DNA from: CBDBND01 sp965262665
Lineage (GTDB): Bacteria; Pseudomonadota; Alphaproteobacteria; Rhodospirillales; Rhodospirillaceae
Assembly (NCBI GenBank): GCA_965262665.1
Contig: CBDHFR010000003.1
Coordinates: 372,001-436,000 of the forward strand
Direction: 5' to 3'
Length of the DNA: 64,000 nt
The stretch's first letter is position 1, and each line of letters starts with the position of its first letter. Positions 18,595-27,546 of this stretch are shown here, in pieces. The notes under the pieces were generated by a model. That model had not been told where the DNA came from. It was given only the letters and a program-made list of their open reading frames with translations, and did not search any database. Made by a program: the position numbers and the translations under genes.

Positions 18595-19863
18595 ATGAGC
18601 CACCAGACATTCAACCTGGGAGTCCGGCTAGATAGGTGTGCCGCCATTGCCACCGTGTTTGCCTTATCGCTGACCTTTTCCGTCCCCATCGCTGCTCAGG
18701 ATTTTCCTCGCGGGGTTGCCAATCCCTATGACGTGCTCAATGACCCGGTCTACAGCGATCCGGTCTTCTGGTGGCGGATGACATCGCGGCCTGATAACGT
18801 CTACGAGCCGGATCCATATTTTTATTGGCCCGACGCGGTCATCGCAGGGCCAGGCGGCGATTTTCTACCGGCAGCGGCACCGGGAGAAACGACGCTTCCG
18901 GCGGACACACTCGACGCCCTGGCCGATTGGGCCGAGGCCCGAGACACCTATGCCCTGATCATCGTACACAACGGCAAGGTGCAGCTGGAGCGGTACTGGC
19001 AACAGGGTGCGCCCGACGTGCTAACCAACGGGCGTGCAATCACCCGCAGCGTCACCCCCATGGTGCTGGGTTTTGCGGTCGCCGACGGCGCTCTCGCGTT
19101 AGACGATCCCATCGGCGCGTACATCACGAAATGGCGCGATGACCCGCGCGGCGCCACTACGGTGCGGCAACTCGCCCAAAACGCCTCTGGGCTCGAGGTG
19201 GCCGAGCAGATGGACCTGACCCAGATCCACGGCAACAAGGACCTTTGCCTCGTGTATTGCGGCGACGTCATTCGGGCAGCGCTCGCATACGAGAAGGCCA
19301 GCGAACCCGGCACTAAGTTCGAGGTGGCCCAGGAAAACATGCAGCTGTTGGCGCTGGTCATCGAACGGGCCATGGGGCGACCGATCCAGGACATTCTTTC
19401 CAAACGCGTGTGGCAGAAAATCGGGGCCGTGGATGCGACGTTTCAATTCGACAGACCGGACGGGGTCGCGCGCGTCATGTGCTGTATGCGCGCCACACCG
19501 AGGGATTGGGCGCGGTTCGGAGTCTTGATGCTGACCGGCGGAAAATGGAACGGCGAGCAGGTGCTGCCGCGAGGCTGGGTCGATACAATGGCGACGCCGT
19601 CGCTCACTAACCCGCGTTTCGGTATCGGCCTCTGGCTGGGTACGCCCTATGTCGCCATGCGCACCTATTTCGAGGGCGAAGCCGGCGTCATTCCGCATTC
19701 CGAGCAATTTCTTGCCGATGACGTGCGGATGATGGAAGGCGGCGGCTTCCGGGTCGTGTTCATGGTGCCATCGGAAGACCTGATGATTCTGCGCCTCGGG
19801 AATTCCCAGCACCCCGATTGGGATCATGCCTATCTGGTCAATGCGTACTTGCGAGGAAAGTAG
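18595..19863 (+). CDS. Beta-lactamase/PBP-like fold protein lacking the catalytic residues
   Basis: 422 residues, start supported by AAGGAGAA. An export signal (FALSLTFSVPIAAQ) precedes a serine-hydrolase fold matching the frameshifted paralogue at 10489-11777: YALIIVHNGKVQLERYW, LDDPIGAYITKWRDDPRGAT, MCCMRATPRDWARFGVLMLT. Where the paralogue has the catalytic SxxK (SLAK), this protein has SVTP (codons AGC GTC ACC CCC). Where the paralogue has YNN it has VAQ (TKFEVAQENMQ against TRYEYNNAASEM). Both the general-base Lys and the YxN Tyr/Asn are absent, so classic acyl-serine hydrolysis is unlikely. It may bind substrate or act by another mechanism. It is an intact ORF between DUF1838 and DUF3604 genes. 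Confidence 0.8.
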   Translation: MSHQTFNLGVRLDRCAAIATVFALSLTFSVPIAAQDFPRGVANPYDVLNDPVYSDPVFWWRMTSRPDNVYEPDPYFYWPDAVIAGPGGDFLPAAAPGETTLPADTLDALADWAEARDTYALIIVHNGKVQLERYWQQGAPDVLTNGRAITRSVTPMVLGFAVADGALALDDPIGAYITKWRDDPRGATTVRQLAQNASGLEVAEQMDLTQIHGNKDLCLVYCGDVIRAALAYEKASEPGTKFEVAQENMQLLALVIERAMGRPIQDILSKRVWQKIGAVDATFQFDRPDGVARVMCCMRATPRDWARFGVLMLTGGKWNGEQVLPRGWVDTMATPSLTNPRFGIGLWLGTPYVAMRTYFEGEAGVIPHSEQFLADDVRMMEGGGFRVVFMVPSEDLMILRLGNSQHPDWDHAYLVNAYLRGK

Positions 19864-19864
19864 T

Positions 19865-21858
19865 ATGCGACCAAAGTTCCTTACCTCGTTGATGATCGCG
19901 TTCATAATTTCTGGGTGCGCCGCGCAAGATAGCGGTTCCAATGCACCGGCGTTGATCTCGTTTTCTCAAGTTCAAGATCTCGTGACGTACACTGAGGGTC
20001 GAGAGGTCTGTTTAGACCGTAACGCCAATAGGAATGCCTACTTTGGCGATCTTCACATTCACACCGGTTTCTCCTATGACGCACGGCCTTTTGTACTGAG
20101 GTGACACCAGCCGATGCGTATCGGTTTGCTATGGGAGACCCCATACCAGCACCCCCCTATGATGAGTCCGGAGAAGCGCAACGCACGATTACTCTCAAGA
20201 CCCCACTCGACTTCGCAGCGGTTACTGATCATTCCGAGTTCTTCGGTGAACTCACACTCTGTTCTGACCCGTCAAGTTTAGTCTACAACCACGAGACATG
20301 CCGGCTCATGCGGGAAGGCGGCGGCGCAGGCATGTTTCCCTTCGTTCGGGTTGTCTTGATGAAGGAGCCTAAGCGGATTGCCGATATCTGCGGGGAAACG
20401 GGGGCGGCTTGCGACGAAGCCTCTGTGTCGTTGTGGCAAATGACTCAGGACATGGCCGAGGACGCCTATGATCGGTCGTCACGTTGTCAATTTACGTCTT
20501 TCGTCGGTTACGAGCACACAGGCACACCCGATTCCAACAATTATCATCGGAATGTCATCTTTAGAAACCACGACGTGCCAGAGCGTGTCATCTCATATGT
20601 TGAGACTCCGACTGACCGCGAGCTTTGGGAGCAGCTCTCGGAGCAGTGCCTGAACGGCGCGCCCGACTGCGACGTCCTTGTTATCCCACACAATTCGAAT
20701 CTGGGCTCGGGGTCCATGTTTCCCTCCTACATTTCTGGCTTTGAAACCAAGGAGTCGGCAAGAGCGATGGCGCAATTGCGAAACGCGATGGAACCCGTGA
20801 TGGAGGTCTTTCAACACGAGGGGAATTCGGAATGTTTCAGCGGCTTTGCCGACATTCTCGGTGAACCAGATGAATTGTGTGATGTAGAGCAATATAGGAA
20901 GACCGGCGAACACATAGACATTCAAGGCAATCCGTATGTAGTCGAGATTTGTGAGGAAGGCGAAATTGGTCGGCGCGGCTTCATCGGTCGGGGCCGCATC
21001 TCAAAGAATGATTTTTATAGGAGTGTTCTGCTGACCGGTCTCCAGGACGAAGCGGTCATCGACGTCAATTCTTACAAGATTGGCGCGATTGCGTCGACGG
21101 ATACCCATATTGGATTGGCCGGTCACACGGATGAACACGGCTGGCAAGGGCACCTTGTTGACGAAACGGAGTTGGAGCAACGGTTAGCCGACCGGAAGAC
21201 ATCGCCGAGAAGTCTCACCGCAAATCCCGGCGGCCTGGCGGGAGTCTGGGCCGTCGAAAACGCGCGCGACGCTATTTTTGAGGCCTTGCGCCGCAAAGAA
21301 GTATTCGGCACCACGGGGACGCGCATTCAGCCACGGCTGCTCGCAGGGTGGGAGTTCGCAGACAACGCCTGCGCTATGGAAGACAAAGCAGCGCATGGCT
21401 ATGCCAACGGTATACCTATGGGCGGCGACCTCAGCGACGGACCTTTCGGTGAATCGCCACAATTCTTCGTGAGCGCAATCCAGGACCCGAACGCGGCGCA
21501 ACTACAAGAACTCCAAGTGATCAAGGGATGGGTCGATGCAGCTGCGCAGTCCCGCTACAAAGTCTTCGACGTTGCGGGTCACGAAAATCACGGGGGCGAA
21601 GTCGATCTGGAAACTGGTAAATGGAACGGTAACGGTTCAGCATCCCTGTGCACGGTATTTGAAGACCCGGAATTCGATCCTGCAGAGCCTTCATATTATT
21701 ATTTAAGAGCCGTGGAGGTGCCTACCTTACGCTGGAGCTGGGCACAATGCGCTGTGTTGCCGGCGGGTGAGCGCCCAGCAGAATGTGAAAACGATGCACC
21801 GAAAACAACACAGGAATTGGCCTGGACCTCACCGATTTGGTACTTGCCGACGAATTGA
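19865..21858 (+). pseudogene. DUF3604 lipoprotein (PHP-like metal-binding), one frameshift
   Basis: About 664 residues when two frames are joined. The ATG at 19865 begins a lipoprotein signal (MRPKFLTSLMIAFIISGC, lipobox ISGC). The PHP-type first motif YFGDLHIHTGFSYDA lies at the end of the first frame, which stops at 20102-20104. The second frame, from about 20085-20101, continues TPADAYRFAMGDPIPAPP, DFAAVTDHSEFFGE, VIPHNSNLG, VEVFQHEGNSE-like and IASTDTHIGLAGH, giving the His/Asp ligands expected of a metal centre. One missing base near 20084-20090 explains the break. The stop overlaps a GTG (GTGA), so translational coupling of two halves is formally possible, but the split falls inside a conserved motif. 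Probably a periplasmic hydrolase; substrate unknown. Confidence 0.8.
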
Positions 21859-22161
21859 AGAGGGGCACCAAGAAACAATGCTGTAGCAAATTGATATCAA
21901 ACCTAATACTGAGGAATATTCACGAAACAATAGAGCATTTCTGAAGTGTTTATTTAGGGTTTTCTTATGTCCGTTTTTGGCTAATAGCGGACGTCACGCT
22001 AAGCTCACTGTCGTACCAAGGAAGCCACACAGTTCTACGGATGGCAGTCTATTCGCGCACCGGCAGGCTTGCCTCGAACCGTCAAATCAAAAAGGCATGG
22101 ACTCACTTTAGTTGACTGGATCACACATGCGGGGTATTTCACTGTCACAATTGGAAATCCA
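21859..22161. other. Intergenic region with hairpin repeat before the GMC gene
   Basis: 303 bp without a gene. It contains the hairpin repeat at 21969-21992 (GTCCGTTTTTGGCTAATAGC then GGAC), shared with 13537-13560. An in-frame ATG at 22069 upstream of the GMC start is less likely than the one at 22162. No clear promoter was recognised. Confidence 0.45.
21969..21992. repeat. Dispersed hairpin repeat, second copy
   Basis: A 24-bp palindrome-like unit, the same as 13537-13560 except for four positions. It lies between the DUF3604 and GMC genes. Confidence 0.55.
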
Positions 22162-23772
22162 ATGAATGATAGAGTTTCATTTGACTACATCATTGTTGGC
22201 GCTGGGGTGGCGGGCTGTGTACTCGCTGAGGCTCTATCGAAAGACTCCAATTGTCATGTCTGCGTTCTCGAAGCGGGCGGATCAGACTGGTCACCGATAC
22301 TGCAGATACCGCCGGGCAAAGTATTTGCACTCGGCAACCCAAAGTTCGATTGGTGCTATCGAACAGAACCAGATCCCACGCGTAATAACAAAGTCGAGGT
22401 GTGGCCCCGAGGCAAAGTTGTTGGAGGCAGCACATCTATTAACGGACTCTTTAACGTGCGCGGAAACCCCACTGATTTTGATGACTGGGCGTCCTTAGGA
22501 AACGAAGGCTGGGCGTATGAGGATGTCTTGCCTTATTTCAAGCAGATAGAATCCTACGACGGAGGAGAAGAGGATTACCGAGGAAGAAATGGAAGGCTGC
22601 GCATCACGGATGTATCTGCGCCCCACATGTTAAGTTCACTTTTTGTCGACGCTGCATATGAGGCAGGCATTCCAAGGGTCGCCGACTATAATGGTTGCGA
22701 TCAGGAGGGTGCGTCTCTTGCGCAAACCACAATCCATTCCGGCTTCCGCCAAAGCGCATCAAGAGCTTTCTTGCGAGATGCTCTTACGCGCCCCAACGTA
22801 ACTCTGATTACGTATGCCTACGTTGAAGCAGTAAACATCGATGCCGGCCTTATGACCGGCGTGACGTACAGAAAACGAGGCGAGACTAAGCGGCTTATAG
22901 CTGAGCGTGAGGTGCTTCTATGCGCTGGTGCGGTGGCGACACCCCAACTGCTTATGTTATCCGGCATCGGACCTCGTGATCATTTGGAAGACATGGGAAT
23001 TGAAACCATGGTCGACCTTCCTGGAGTAGGTGAGAATCTGCAAGAACACTGCGGTATATGGATTATGCAAGGCGTGCGGAAAGGCATCCGGACGGCCAAT
23101 ATGGACTACAACCTATTCGGCATTTTAAAACATGGTCTGCGTTACTTGCTGACACGAGGCGGACAAGTTGCAACACCAACATCTCAAGCCTTGGCCTTTA
23201 TCAAAACGAGGCCGACTGAGCACATACCCGATGCCCAAATTCACTTCATGCCCATGGGCTATAGCATCGGCGATAATGCCATTAAGGTTCTGCCAACTCC
23301 TGCGATGATGGCTGTTCCTAATGTCAGCTGCCCGAAAAGCCGTGGCTCCATACGATTGTCATCAAGAGACCCTCACGTGCCGCCACGCATCCATCCTCGG
23401 TTGCTCGACCATGAAGAAGATATGCAACGTCTGATATCGGCATGCAAGATTGTGAGAAAGATATTTTCGACTAGTGTTTTTTCGGGGGTGACCGAGGATG
23501 AAATATTTCCCGGACCTGACGTGGAAACCGATCGAGATTGGGAAAGTCTGCTTCGCAGACACGCAGGCCCAGTGTTTCATATCGCCGGCACTTGCAAGAT
23601 GGGTGTGGACGACATGTCGGTCGTAGGAAGTGACCTCTGCGTACATGGCGTAAAAAATTTACGCGTCGTCGATGCGTCAATTATGCCTACAATCACCAGC
23701 GGAAATACAAACGCTCCCACAATGATGTTAGCTGCAAAAGCTGCTGATATGATTGCAACGAAGCTCAACTAG
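22162..23772 (+). CDS. GMC family FAD-dependent oxidoreductase (choline/alcohol dehydrogenase type)
   Basis: 536 residues from MNDRVSFDYIIVGAGVAGCV. The Rossmann FAD loop (GAGVAGCVLAEAL), the GMC signature 1 region (WPRGKVVGGSTSINGLFNVR), signature 2 (GAVATPQLLMLSGIGP) and the C-terminal active-site segment (FHIAGTCKMGVDDMSVVGSD, with the later Asn in SGNTNAPTMMLAAK) are all present. Length is typical. It oxidises an alcohol to an aldehyde or ketone, passing electrons to oxygen or a dye/quinone acceptor. No signal peptide at this start, so it is cytoplasmic. It stands 82 bp before a PhyH-like dioxygenase and belongs to the catabolic set. Confidence 0.9.
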   Translation: MNDRVSFDYIIVGAGVAGCVLAEALSKDSNCHVCVLEAGGSDWSPILQIPPGKVFALGNPKFDWCYRTEPDPTRNNKVEVWPRGKVVGGSTSINGLFNVRGNPTDFDDWASLGNEGWAYEDVLPYFKQIESYDGGEEDYRGRNGRLRITDVSAPHMLSSLFVDAAYEAGIPRVADYNGCDQEGASLAQTTIHSGFRQSASRAFLRDALTRPNVTLITYAYVEAVNIDAGLMTGVTYRKRGETKRLIAEREVLLCAGAVATPQLLMLSGIGPRDHLEDMGIETMVDLPGVGENLQEHCGIWIMQGVRKGIRTANMDYNLFGILKHGLRYLLTRGGQVATPTSQALAFIKTRPTEHIPDAQIHFMPMGYSIGDNAIKVLPTPAMMAVPNVSCPKSRGSIRLSSRDPHVPPRIHPRLLDHEEDMQRLISACKIVRKIFSTSVFSGVTEDEIFPGPDVETDRDWESLLRRHAGPVFHIAGTCKMGVDDMSVVGSDLCVHGVKNLRVVDASIMPTITSGNTNAPTMMLAAKAADMIATKLN

Positions 23773-23854
23773 AAGAATATAGCTATGTTTCAGGACAAAG
23801 AGCCAGATCTTACACATACGTGACATCAATTAGTTTGAGACAACGGAAACGCCA

Positions 23855-24784
23855 ATGAATCGTAACCTACTCGCCGAAGTCACGGACAAAGACCGCGACA
23901 CCTATCGTCGTGACGGCGTTGTCTTAATAAAGGGGGCTTTCGATCTCACGTGGATCGAACATCTGCAAGAGTCCTGGGAACGAACGCGCTTATTGAGCGC
24001 GGAAGAAACCTACGGCCTGCCTAAAGACTTTTTTGCGCAAGATCCGGATTTAAAGGAGGAGGTCGACACCGTCAGAAGTGACCACGCCGAAAGCCGTAAA
24101 CTTTATACGGAACAGGCTGAGGGATTCGTTCGCTGCAAGTATATGCGTTGGTGGGTGCCGGAAATTCAAAGGTTTGTCGTGGAATCTCCTGCGGCTGAGC
24201 TCATCGGCCGGGTCATCGGCGCTACTGAGGTTCGCTTCTTTATTGACGCCATTTTCATGAAAGAGCCGGCCTGCGACACCAAGACCTATTGGCATTCTGA
24301 CCAATCAGCCTGGCCGGTGCGCGGCGAACACGTCCCGACTATGTGGATGCCGCTGTATCCGGTAAGCGCTGAGCTCAGTAGCCTTGAATACATTGCCGGT
24401 AGCCATAACGAAGAAGACATGTCTTGGCCCAATACGGTCAATGCCAAAAAGATTGGCCGGCCGCAGGATCGAAGCGAATACTTTGATTGGGAAACACGGC
24501 GTTCGGACCCAACTGTCCGCTTCGTTGCATTTGATATGGACCCCGGTGACGCCGTTATCCTGCATCCCGCTATGTACCATGGAGGTGGCGCTAATTTACA
24601 TCAAACCCAGCCGCGCGTCGCGCTAAGTACGCGCTGGTTTGGCGATGATATACGATGGGATCCTAGGCCCGAATGTATCAACATACCCGGTATGCCTAGG
24701 GCTGCCATGGAAAGGGGACAGCCCGTCACCCGGGACGACATCTTCCCAGTCGTCTGGAGAGAGTCTAAAGGTGGACAAACTTAG
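23855..24784 (+). CDS. Phytanoyl-CoA dioxygenase (PhyH) family, Fe(II)/2-oxoglutarate oxygenase
   Basis: 309 residues. The facial-triad motif HxD is seen as YWHSDQSAW, the distal His in AVILHPAMYHGGGAN, and the 2-oxoglutarate-binding Arg in QPRVALSTRWFGDD. PhyH-type enzymes hydroxylate unactivated carbons of diverse small molecules in the cytoplasm. The stop TAG shares its last base with the GTG start of the next gene (TAGTG), so this gene and the cupin gene are translationally coupled. A truncated relative at 35203-35729 keeps the same layout (PWHNDEC). Confidence 0.87.
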   Translation: MNRNLLAEVTDKDRDTYRRDGVVLIKGAFDLTWIEHLQESWERTRLLSAEETYGLPKDFFAQDPDLKEEVDTVRSDHAESRKLYTEQAEGFVRCKYMRWWVPEIQRFVVESPAAELIGRVIGATEVRFFIDAIFMKEPACDTKTYWHSDQSAWPVRGEHVPTMWMPLYPVSAELSSLEYIAGSHNEEDMSWPNTVNAKKIGRPQDRSEYFDWETRRSDPTVRFVAFDMDPGDAVILHPAMYHGGGANLHQTQPRVALSTRWFGDDIRWDPRPECINIPGMPRAAMERGQPVTRDDIFPVVWRESKGGQT

Positions 24785-25578
24785 TGCGGAAAACTGTTCG
24801 CAAACTCGCTGTTGATGACCTTGACTGGGTGCCAGCCGGCACGCCGGGCGTTTTTGAGAAAATTTTGAATGAAGATGATGTCACCGGCGCGCGGACGGTG
24901 ATGTTAAAATCTCTCCCGAGACCCAGCGATCAATTAACTGACCGCAGACCGCAATATCATCCGGTCGATGAAGAATTCTTTTGCCTATCTGGTAGGTTTA
25001 CACTGGAAGGTACACCTTGGTTGACACCGATGAGCTATGTCTTCTATCCGCCCGGGTTGGTTCACGGTTTCAACGTTGATGTTCCTGATGGTTATGAAGT
25101 TTATCTGAGAAATTCCGGTCCGCATGAGACGGAACGCATAGAGTCTCTTGCACAAGACAGTCTCTATTTTATCGCCGATAGCGAGCATGACCGCCAGGGC
25201 GTCATCGTATCGGACTGCTTTGGGCTGGTCCGCGAAGCGGTCCTATCCTCTCTTCCTTCCGCAATTGCCTTACGTGAGGACGAAAAGACAGAGGAAGGAA
25301 CTCTCCTGATTGTGTTGCCTAATAGTGCGAGCATCGCATCTGAAATTGCGGGCCCTGAAGGCAATCTAGAACTCTTTGTATTAGAGGGTGAGATACAGTT
25401 GCGCGACCAGGAACGGATTGGAAAAAGCTGTTACGTTTCTCTTGCTGCCCCTCTGGATTTGAACATCGCCAGTATTGGACCGTCCATTCTTATCCTGAAC
25501 TATCGCGACCAGAAACTCGCCACAGAGATCAAAGATAAGGTACAGAATGTGCGTTATCCGCCAAACCTATGCTCATAA
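24784..25578 (+). CDS. Cupin domain protein
   Basis: 264 residues, start GTG at 24784 overlapping the stop of the dioxygenase gene by one base. An N-terminal cupin is recognisable (QYHPVDEEFFCLSGRFTLEG, then MSYVFYPPGLVHGFNVDVPD) with His, Glu and His in metal-binding positions. A second, weaker barrel follows (GPEGNLELFVLEGEIQLRDQ). Such bicupins may be dioxygenases, isomerases or binding proteins. The one-base overlap with the PhyH-like gene argues that the two products work on the same compound. No signal peptide. Confidence 0.72.
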   Translation: MRKTVRKLAVDDLDWVPAGTPGVFEKILNEDDVTGARTVMLKSLPRPSDQLTDRRPQYHPVDEEFFCLSGRFTLEGTPWLTPMSYVFYPPGLVHGFNVDVPDGYEVYLRNSGPHETERIESLAQDSLYFIADSEHDRQGVIVSDCFGLVREAVLSSLPSAIALREDEKTEEGTLLIVLPNSASIASEIAGPEGNLELFVLEGEIQLRDQERIGKSCYVSLAAPLDLNIASIGPSILILNYRDQKLATEIKDKVQNVRYPPNLCS

Positions 25579-25689
25579 TTGCGAGTTTCTTGCGTTGGAC
25601 CTCGTTTCCTGCTGCGGTGCTATTTTCATAGGCGAAACGGTCGGTCGCCATCCGAATGTACTCAGGAAAGTCAGGGGTAACCAATACTA

Positions 25690-27060
25690 ATGATAGACGG
25701 TCCTGATACACCGGCCGAACAAACAGGTTGGCCAAGTCCGTTTGTGGCCTGGCGCGTGAACATCATTTTGACACTGGTTTTCGTGCTGGCTTTCATCGAC
25801 CGGCAGATCATCGCTCTTTTGGTTGGTCCCATTCAGGAAGACCTCCAGATTTCGGATATGGAAGTGAGCCTGCTCGGCGGATTTGCGTTCGTATTCATCT
25901 ATACGTTCCTCGGAATCCCCATTGGGCGCATCGTTGACCGCAGCAACAGAAAACGTTTGATTGCGATTGGCGTCTTTCTCTGGAGTTGCATGACCGTAGC
26001 CTGCGGTTTTGCTGGAAGCTTTCTCCAGCTCTTCCTAGCGCGGGTTGGTGTGGGTGTGGGAGAAGCAACGCTCTCTCCAGCTGCACTCAGTATTATCGCT
26101 GACTATTTTCCACCCAAGCGGTTAGGTTTTGCCGTTAGTGTCTATCTTTCAGGCGCTGCCATTGGTACGGGTCTCGCCTTTCTTTTAGGTGGCGCCGCTC
26201 TCGAATTTTTCGAGCGTTTTAGTCTTTCTGAAATACCGTTTTTCAGTGACTTAAAGACATGGCAGTTCGCATTCATCGTTGTCGGCGCCCCGGGTGTGAT
26301 CTTTACTCTCCTTATATTGGCGATTCCGGAGCCGTCTCGTCGCAGCAAGTTGGTCAAGATGTCTACGAAAGGGGAAAGTGAGGGGTTGCCGCTTTCTCAA
26401 GCCGTCCACTATCTGTTGGAAAGAAAGCGGTTCTATCTCTCCCACTTCGCCGGATTCGGCCTATATCTGGCTTTTACCTATGGTCTATCGTTTTGGGCTA
26501 TCGAATACTTCGTCAGGACGTTCGACGCAGAGCGAAGTCAGATTGCTTACATATATGGTGCGCAAGTGGTCCTGCTTGGCGGTGGTGGAACTCTGCTGGC
26601 AGGGTACCTGTCCGACTACTTTGAGCGCCGTGGCTGGAAGGACGCAAAACTGCGTGTCGCTGTTTGGTCCATGGTGCCGATGTTCATATTGGCAAGCTCA
26701 ATACCCTTTGTCGAAAGCTATGAAATCGCAATCGGCGTAATTATGGCTATGACCTTTTGCTGGAAATTTCCGCTGGCACCCGCTGCCGCTGCACTCCAGA
26801 TTGCAACACCCAATGAAGTGCGTGGTCTTGCAACGGGTTTGTACCTCTTTGTCGGAAATACGCTAGGCTTGGCGATTGGCCCGGCTGTAATCGGTCTCTA
26901 TTCTGACTTTGTCTTGCGTGATCCCAGCGCAATCAAGTGGTCTATTGCCCTTGCCGGCTGGACCTTGTTGCCGTTCTCTTTATTGAGTGTTTATCTTTGT
27001 CGAAAATTCTTCTCGCAATCTTTAGTTCAAGGTCAAACACTAGCCTTTAGCGAAGGATAG
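25690..27060 (+). CDS. MFS transporter, spinster-like group
   Basis: 456 residues with about 12 hydrophobic segments. Major-facilitator features include LAFIDRQIIALLVGPIQEDL in helix 1, the loop 2-3 motif GRIVDRSNRKRL, and a conserved VACGFAGSFLQLFLARVGVG followed by EATLSPAALSIIADYFPPKR. The same arrangement recurs in the carrier at 57817-59133. It probably imports the substrate or exports a product at the inner membrane, with proton coupling. It lies between the cupin and VOC genes of the catabolic run. The ribosome-binding site is weak (GGGGTAA), so a nearby alternative start is possible. Confidence 0.88.
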   Translation: MIDGPDTPAEQTGWPSPFVAWRVNIILTLVFVLAFIDRQIIALLVGPIQEDLQISDMEVSLLGGFAFVFIYTFLGIPIGRIVDRSNRKRLIAIGVFLWSCMTVACGFAGSFLQLFLARVGVGVGEATLSPAALSIIADYFPPKRLGFAVSVYLSGAAIGTGLAFLLGGAALEFFERFSLSEIPFFSDLKTWQFAFIVVGAPGVIFTLLILAIPEPSRRSKLVKMSTKGESEGLPLSQAVHYLLERKRFYLSHFAGFGLYLAFTYGLSFWAIEYFVRTFDAERSQIAYIYGAQVVLLGGGGTLLAGYLSDYFERRGWKDAKLRVAVWSMVPMFILASSIPFVESYEIAIGVIMAMTFCWKFPLAPAAAALQIATPNEVRGLATGLYLFVGNTLGLAIGPAVIGLYSDFVLRDPSAIKWSIALAGWTLLPFSLLSVYLCRKFFSQSLVQGQTLAFSEG

Positions 27061-27155
27061 ACCGATATTAACATAGTTGGTGCTCGGTTTCAGGGTCAGT
27101 GAAAGAATTGAGCATAATGGATCAGAGTAACGATTACGTTTGAGGAGAAAAGACC

Positions 27156-27533
27156 GTGGTTTTTCATCATGTCGGTGTGGATGTATCTGACTTCAACAAG
27201 AGTCAAAAATTGTATGACGCGTTATTGTCGATACTCGACATTGAAAGTTATGAGCTGCCAGGTCACATAGCCAAGGCCTACGGTACGGCGACATGCAGTT
27301 TTAGGATCGTTCAGGATGACTCCAGGGAATTATCTGTGAGTTCCAGCCATATCTGTCTGACGGCCCCAAATGAACAATCTGTGCGAGATTTTTATAATAC
27401 GGGGATCGATATGGGGGCAGCAGGTGTTTTCTCACCAAGCGAATACGAAGACTGGGGCTTTCGTCATCTCACGGCAATGATCAAGGACTACGACGGTAAT
27501 GCGATTGAGGCCGTGTATGTGGATCAAGGGTGA
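27156..27533 (+). CDS. VOC family protein (small glyoxalase-like)
   Basis: 125 residues, start GTG with GAGGAG 8 bp upstream. A single glyoxalase module: VFHHVGVDVSDFNKSQKLYD at the N-terminus and HLTAMIKDYDGNAIEAVYVD at the C-terminus, with a first-strand His and the final Glu as likely metal ligands. Members are dimeric metal enzymes such as lyases, epimerases or dioxygenases. It is co-oriented with the MFS gene 96 bp upstream and the solute-binding protein gene 14 bp downstream. Confidence 0.8.
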   Translation: MVFHHVGVDVSDFNKSQKLYDALLSILDIESYELPGHIAKAYGTATCSFRIVQDDSRELSVSSSHICLTAPNEQSVRDFYNTGIDMGAAGVFSPSEYEDWGFRHLTAMIKDYDGNAIEAVYVDQG

Positions 27534-27546
27534 TCACGGATAAGTG

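Noticed and set aside
20101..21858. DUF3604 second half as an independent gene starting with GTG at 20101
   Set aside because: The break falls inside the conserved metal-binding motif region and the N-terminal half carries the lipoprotein signal, so a one-base indel is more likely than two genes.
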